Below are positions 11,824 through 13,467 of a stretch of 13,467 bases of DNA, piece by piece. Below the pieces are notes generated by a model. The model was not told where the DNA came from. It did no database searches and saw only the letters and a program-made list of their open reading frames with translations. The stretch's first letter is position 1, and each line of letters begins with the position of its first letter. The stretch is taken from contig MHUY01000004.1 in the NCBI GenBank assembly GCA_001825115.1, positions 2,264-15,730 on the forward strand, read 5' to 3'. The DNA comes from Candidatus Yonathbacteria bacterium RIFOXYC2_FULL_47_9 (lineage in GTDB: Bacteria > Patescibacteriota > Minisyncoccia > Phycocordibacterales > UBA1550). The position numbers were made by a program, and so were the translations under genes.

Positions 11824-12264
11824 ATGAAGATCTACATCGGCACCGACCATGCAGGGTTTGAGCTCAAGGAATCCCTCGTGTCGTTTTTGAAGACACTCGG
11901 ACACGATGTGGAGGATATGGGTGCACATACGTTTGAGGCACTCGATGATTATCCGGATTTCATTCGCCCTGTTGCCGAGGCGGTCGCTGGAGATCCAACC
12001 GCCCGAGGTATCATCCTTGGTGGATCGGGACAAGGGGAGGCAATGTGTGCAAACCGTACCGCTGGTGTGCGCGCAGCGGTATACTATGGCGGACCGCTCG
12101 ATATTGCCGTGCTTTCGCGCGAGCATAACGACGCCAATATTCTTTCGCTTGGTGCGCGCTTTATCGACGAAGATGAAGCACAAGAAGCAGTGCGTTTGTG
12201 GTTGGAAACTTCGTTTGGTGGCGAAGAAAAGCATGCTCGTCGTATTAAAAAAATAGACGCTTAA
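11824..12264 (+). CDS. rpiB: Ribose-5-phosphate isomerase B
   Basis: RpiB (146 residues) interconverts ribose 5-phosphate and ribulose 5-phosphate in the non-oxidative pentose phosphate pathway. Landmarks are GTDHAG (6-11, with Asp8 and His9), GGSGQGE (66-72), GVRAAV (81-86) and SREHNDAN (98-105). E. coli-type RpiB uses a Cys in CGTGIG as base. Here that position is Gly, and the loop reads GSGQGE, as in the mycobacterial type, where the Glu is the base; Glu72 is therefore the probable catalytic residue. LacA/LacB (galactose-6-phosphate isomerase) is an alternative for this fold but does not fit the context. It starts 4 nt after gap; rpe starts 4 nt after it. A TAAAAT at 11812-11817 lies 6 nt before the ATG, but it coincides with the gap stop region and may be chance. 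Confidence 0.92.
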   Translation: MKIYIGTDHAGFELKESLVSFLKTLGHDVEDMGAHTFEALDDYPDFIRPVAEAVAGDPTARGIILGGSGQGEAMCANRTAGVRAAVYYGGPLDIAVLSREHNDANILSLGARFIDEDEAQEAVRLWLETSFGGEEKHARRIKKIDA

Positions 12265-12268
12265 AAAT

Positions 12269-12937
12269 ATGATTGAAATTATTCCTGCTATAATGCCTCG
12301 CAACTATAATGACCTCGTTGAAACGATGGGTCTTTTTGTGGGCGTGGTGCCACTTGTGCAGCTTGATATTATGGATGGCAAGTTTGTACCCAATCGCACA
12401 TGGCCATATCCTCGCGACCAGTTTTTTGATGCCATCGTAAGAGAAGAGCAGGGGATGCCGCATTGGGAGGATCTTGATTTCGAAGCTGACTTGATGATAG
12501 AGAATCCCGAAACGTGGACTACTAAATGGGTATCCGCGGGTGCTCGTCGTATCATTGTGCATATCGAATCAGTGCAGGAGTTTGAGGTTATTCGTACTGC
12601 CGTACCAAGTTTGGTTGAGCTTGGTCTCGCTATTAATACAACGACACCAATATCTGCCATTGAGCCGTATCTTGATCGTGTTGAATTCATTCAATGTATG
12701 GGGATTGCACGTATTGGATTTCAAGGGGAGGGCTTTGATGAACGCGTCCTTGAGCATATCCGCGCAATACGCGCGCTCCGTCCCGAAATGCCTATTAGTG
12801 TCGACGGTGCGGTCAGTCTTGAAACCGCAAAGCGTTTGGTCGAAGCGGGAGCGACACGTCTCGTGTCTGGCTCAGCGATTCTCAAGAGTAACGACGTGCA
12901 AGAAGCTGTTGATACATTAAAAGATTTGGTACAATAG
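12269..12937 (+). CDS. rpe: Ribulose-phosphate 3-epimerase-like protein, divergent metal site
   Basis: This 222-residue TIM-barrel protein is of the ribulose-phosphate 3-epimerase family, which converts ribulose 5-phosphate to xylulose 5-phosphate. Family landmarks are LDIMDGKFVPN (32-42), FEADLMIENPE (71-81), ISVDGAVSLETA (176-187) and AGATRLVSGSAIL (193-205). The two Asp that serve as acid and base in known enzymes are kept (Asp33, Asp179). The two His metal ligands are not: Gln31 stands where HVDVMDG has His, and Asp74 stands where VHLM has His. The phosphate-side loop, usually NPGFGGQ, reads ARIGFQGEGF. There is an insertion around residues 46-68. Position between rpiB and tkt supports an epimerase role, but a changed metal or substrate is possible. 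The start at 12269 fits the first beta strand. Confidence 0.8.
   Translation: MIEIIPAIMPRNYNDLVETMGLFVGVVPLVQLDIMDGKFVPNRTWPYPRDQFFDAIVREEQGMPHWEDLDFEADLMIENPETWTTKWVSAGARRIIVHIESVQEFEVIRTAVPSLVELGLAINTTTPISAIEPYLDRVEFIQCMGIARIGFQGEGFDERVLEHIRAIRALRPEMPISVDGAVSLETAKRLVEAGATRLVSGSAILKSNDVQEAVDTLKDLVQ
12909..12935 (+). promoter_or_regulatory. Internal promoter candidate directly before tkt
   Basis: TACAAT (12930-12935) is preceded by TGG (12927-12929), an extended -10; TTGATA (12909-12914) lies 15 nt upstream, a short spacing. The box overlaps the last codons of rpe and ends 6 nt before the tkt ATG, so this transcript would be leaderless. Confidence 0.45.
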
Positions 12938-12941
12938 ATTT

Positions 12942-13467
12942 ATGACACATCTCAACGACGAAAAAATAAAATTTCTTGAAGTAAAAGCAAATGACATTCG
13001 CAAGTCTATTATCGAATCGCTTGTCGAAGCAAAAAGCGGACACACTGCAGGACCACTTGGTATGGCGGATATTTTTACCGCTTTCTATTTTCATATCCTG
13101 AAACAGGACCCCAAGAATCCGTCGTGGGAAGATCGCGACCGCGTGGTGCTTTCTAACGGTCATATTTGCCCGGTGCTGTATGCCGCAATGGCGCACGCTG
13201 GATATTTTCCTATTGAGGAATTAAAGACCCTTCGTAAGTTTGGTTCGCGTCTTCAGGGGCACCCCCATCGCGAGTTTTTGCCAATGCTCGAGACGAGCTC
13301 GGGTCCTCTTGGGCAAGGACTTTCACAGGCAGTCGGTATGGCGCTCGTTGATCGTCTCGACCGCGGTCAAAACTCAAACAGAACGGTGTACTGCTTCCTT
13401 GGTGACGGCGAATTGAATGAGGGGCAAATATGGGAAGCAGCGATGCTTGCCGGCAAAGAAAAACTCC
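12942..13467 (+). CDS. Transketolase, N-terminal (TPP-binding) subunit of the split type; 3' end outside window
   Basis: The first 175 residues are visible. Transketolase moves two-carbon units between pentose phosphate sugars with thiamine diphosphate. Landmarks are SGHTAGPLGMADI (32-44), SNGH (71-74), GSRLQGHPHR (101-110), TSSGPLGQGLSQAVGMAL (118-135) and the TPP/Mg motif GDGELNEGQIWEA (154-166). The opening KANDIRKSIIESLVEAKSGH and the GSRLQGHP stretch resemble the stand-alone N-terminal subunit (COG3959, as in archaea) more than the long E. coli enzyme. If so, a gene for the C-terminal subunit should follow. The ATG at 12942 comes 4 nt after rpe and has no Shine-Dalgarno site. Family is certain; split type is inferred. 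Confidence 0.92.
   Translation, partial: MTHLNDEKIKFLEVKANDIRKSIIESLVEAKSGHTAGPLGMADIFTAFYFHILKQDPKNPSWEDRDRVVLSNGHICPVLYAAMAHAGYFPIEELKTLRKFGSRLQGHPHREFLPMLETSSGPLGQGLSQAVGMALVDRLDRGQNSNRTVYCFLGDGELNEGQIWEAAMLAGKEKL

Noticed and set aside
12286..12294. TGCTATAAT, a perfect extended -10, inside the 5' end of rpe
   Set aside because: It is not placed before any start codon in a useful frame and encodes conserved rpe residues; probably chance.
1..13467. CRISPR array, tRNA, rRNA, integrase or insertion sequence
   Set aside because: No regularly spaced repeats, cloverleaf, rRNA-like stretch or transposase/recombinase motif was found on either strand.

Overview
The window looks like a piece of a small bacterial chromosome from the Candidate Phyla Radiation (Patescibacteria), most likely a parcubacterial lineage. 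This is an inference, not a proof. It rests on the gene set (short stand-alone housekeeping genes, a MYG1-type protein, DUF1653, a split-type transketolase, a lone gatB), on small intergenic gaps, and on start sites that mostly lack a Shine-Dalgarno sequence. Stop codons are TAA, TAG and one TGA that ends a family member at its normal length, so the standard bacterial code fits. The window carries no rRNA, tRNA, CRISPR array, transposase or phage module. No gene-free stretch exceeds 300 bases; the longest is 1847-2105.

Left part (1-1846, + strand): the 3' end of secA, then a dCMP/cytidine deaminase-family gene, a MazG-like NTP pyrophosphohydrolase and a DUF1653 gene. The middle two look like nucleotide-pool housekeeping. 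A GC-rich hairpin repeat sits between the last two genes.

Middle part (1847-5348): a well-defined promoter and a leader with a hairpin precede a small exported lysozyme-like or glucosaminidase-like protein. A terminator that overlaps the next promoter leads to an unrecognised Cys-rich 139-residue protein. A bidirectional terminator separates this from a divergently placed minus-strand pair: a processive GT2 glycosyltransferase and a membrane-anchored thioredoxin-fold protein.

Right part (5349-13467, + strand): a D-2-hydroxyacid dehydrogenase, whose promoter and start codon lie inside a 45-bp near-perfect palindrome; a YvlD/PF04020 membrane protein; a DedA protein that overlaps a MYG1-family hydrolase by 53 nt; the Obg GTPase; and gatB. 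After a second copy of the hairpin repeat and a strong terminator comes a central-carbon cluster, gap-rpiB-rpe-tkt. It joins the non-oxidative pentose phosphate pathway to glyceraldehyde-3-phosphate oxidation. The tkt gene runs off the window.

The most notable signals are regulatory. They are the 45-bp palindrome at 5317-5361; a hairpin repeat present twice with a 27-nt shared core (1580-1606 and 10658-10684); three genes whose -10 box lies 6-7 nt before the ATG, which suggests leaderless mRNAs; a recurring extended -10 motif TGGTAnnnT; and an RPE-like protein that has lost both usual histidine metal ligands.
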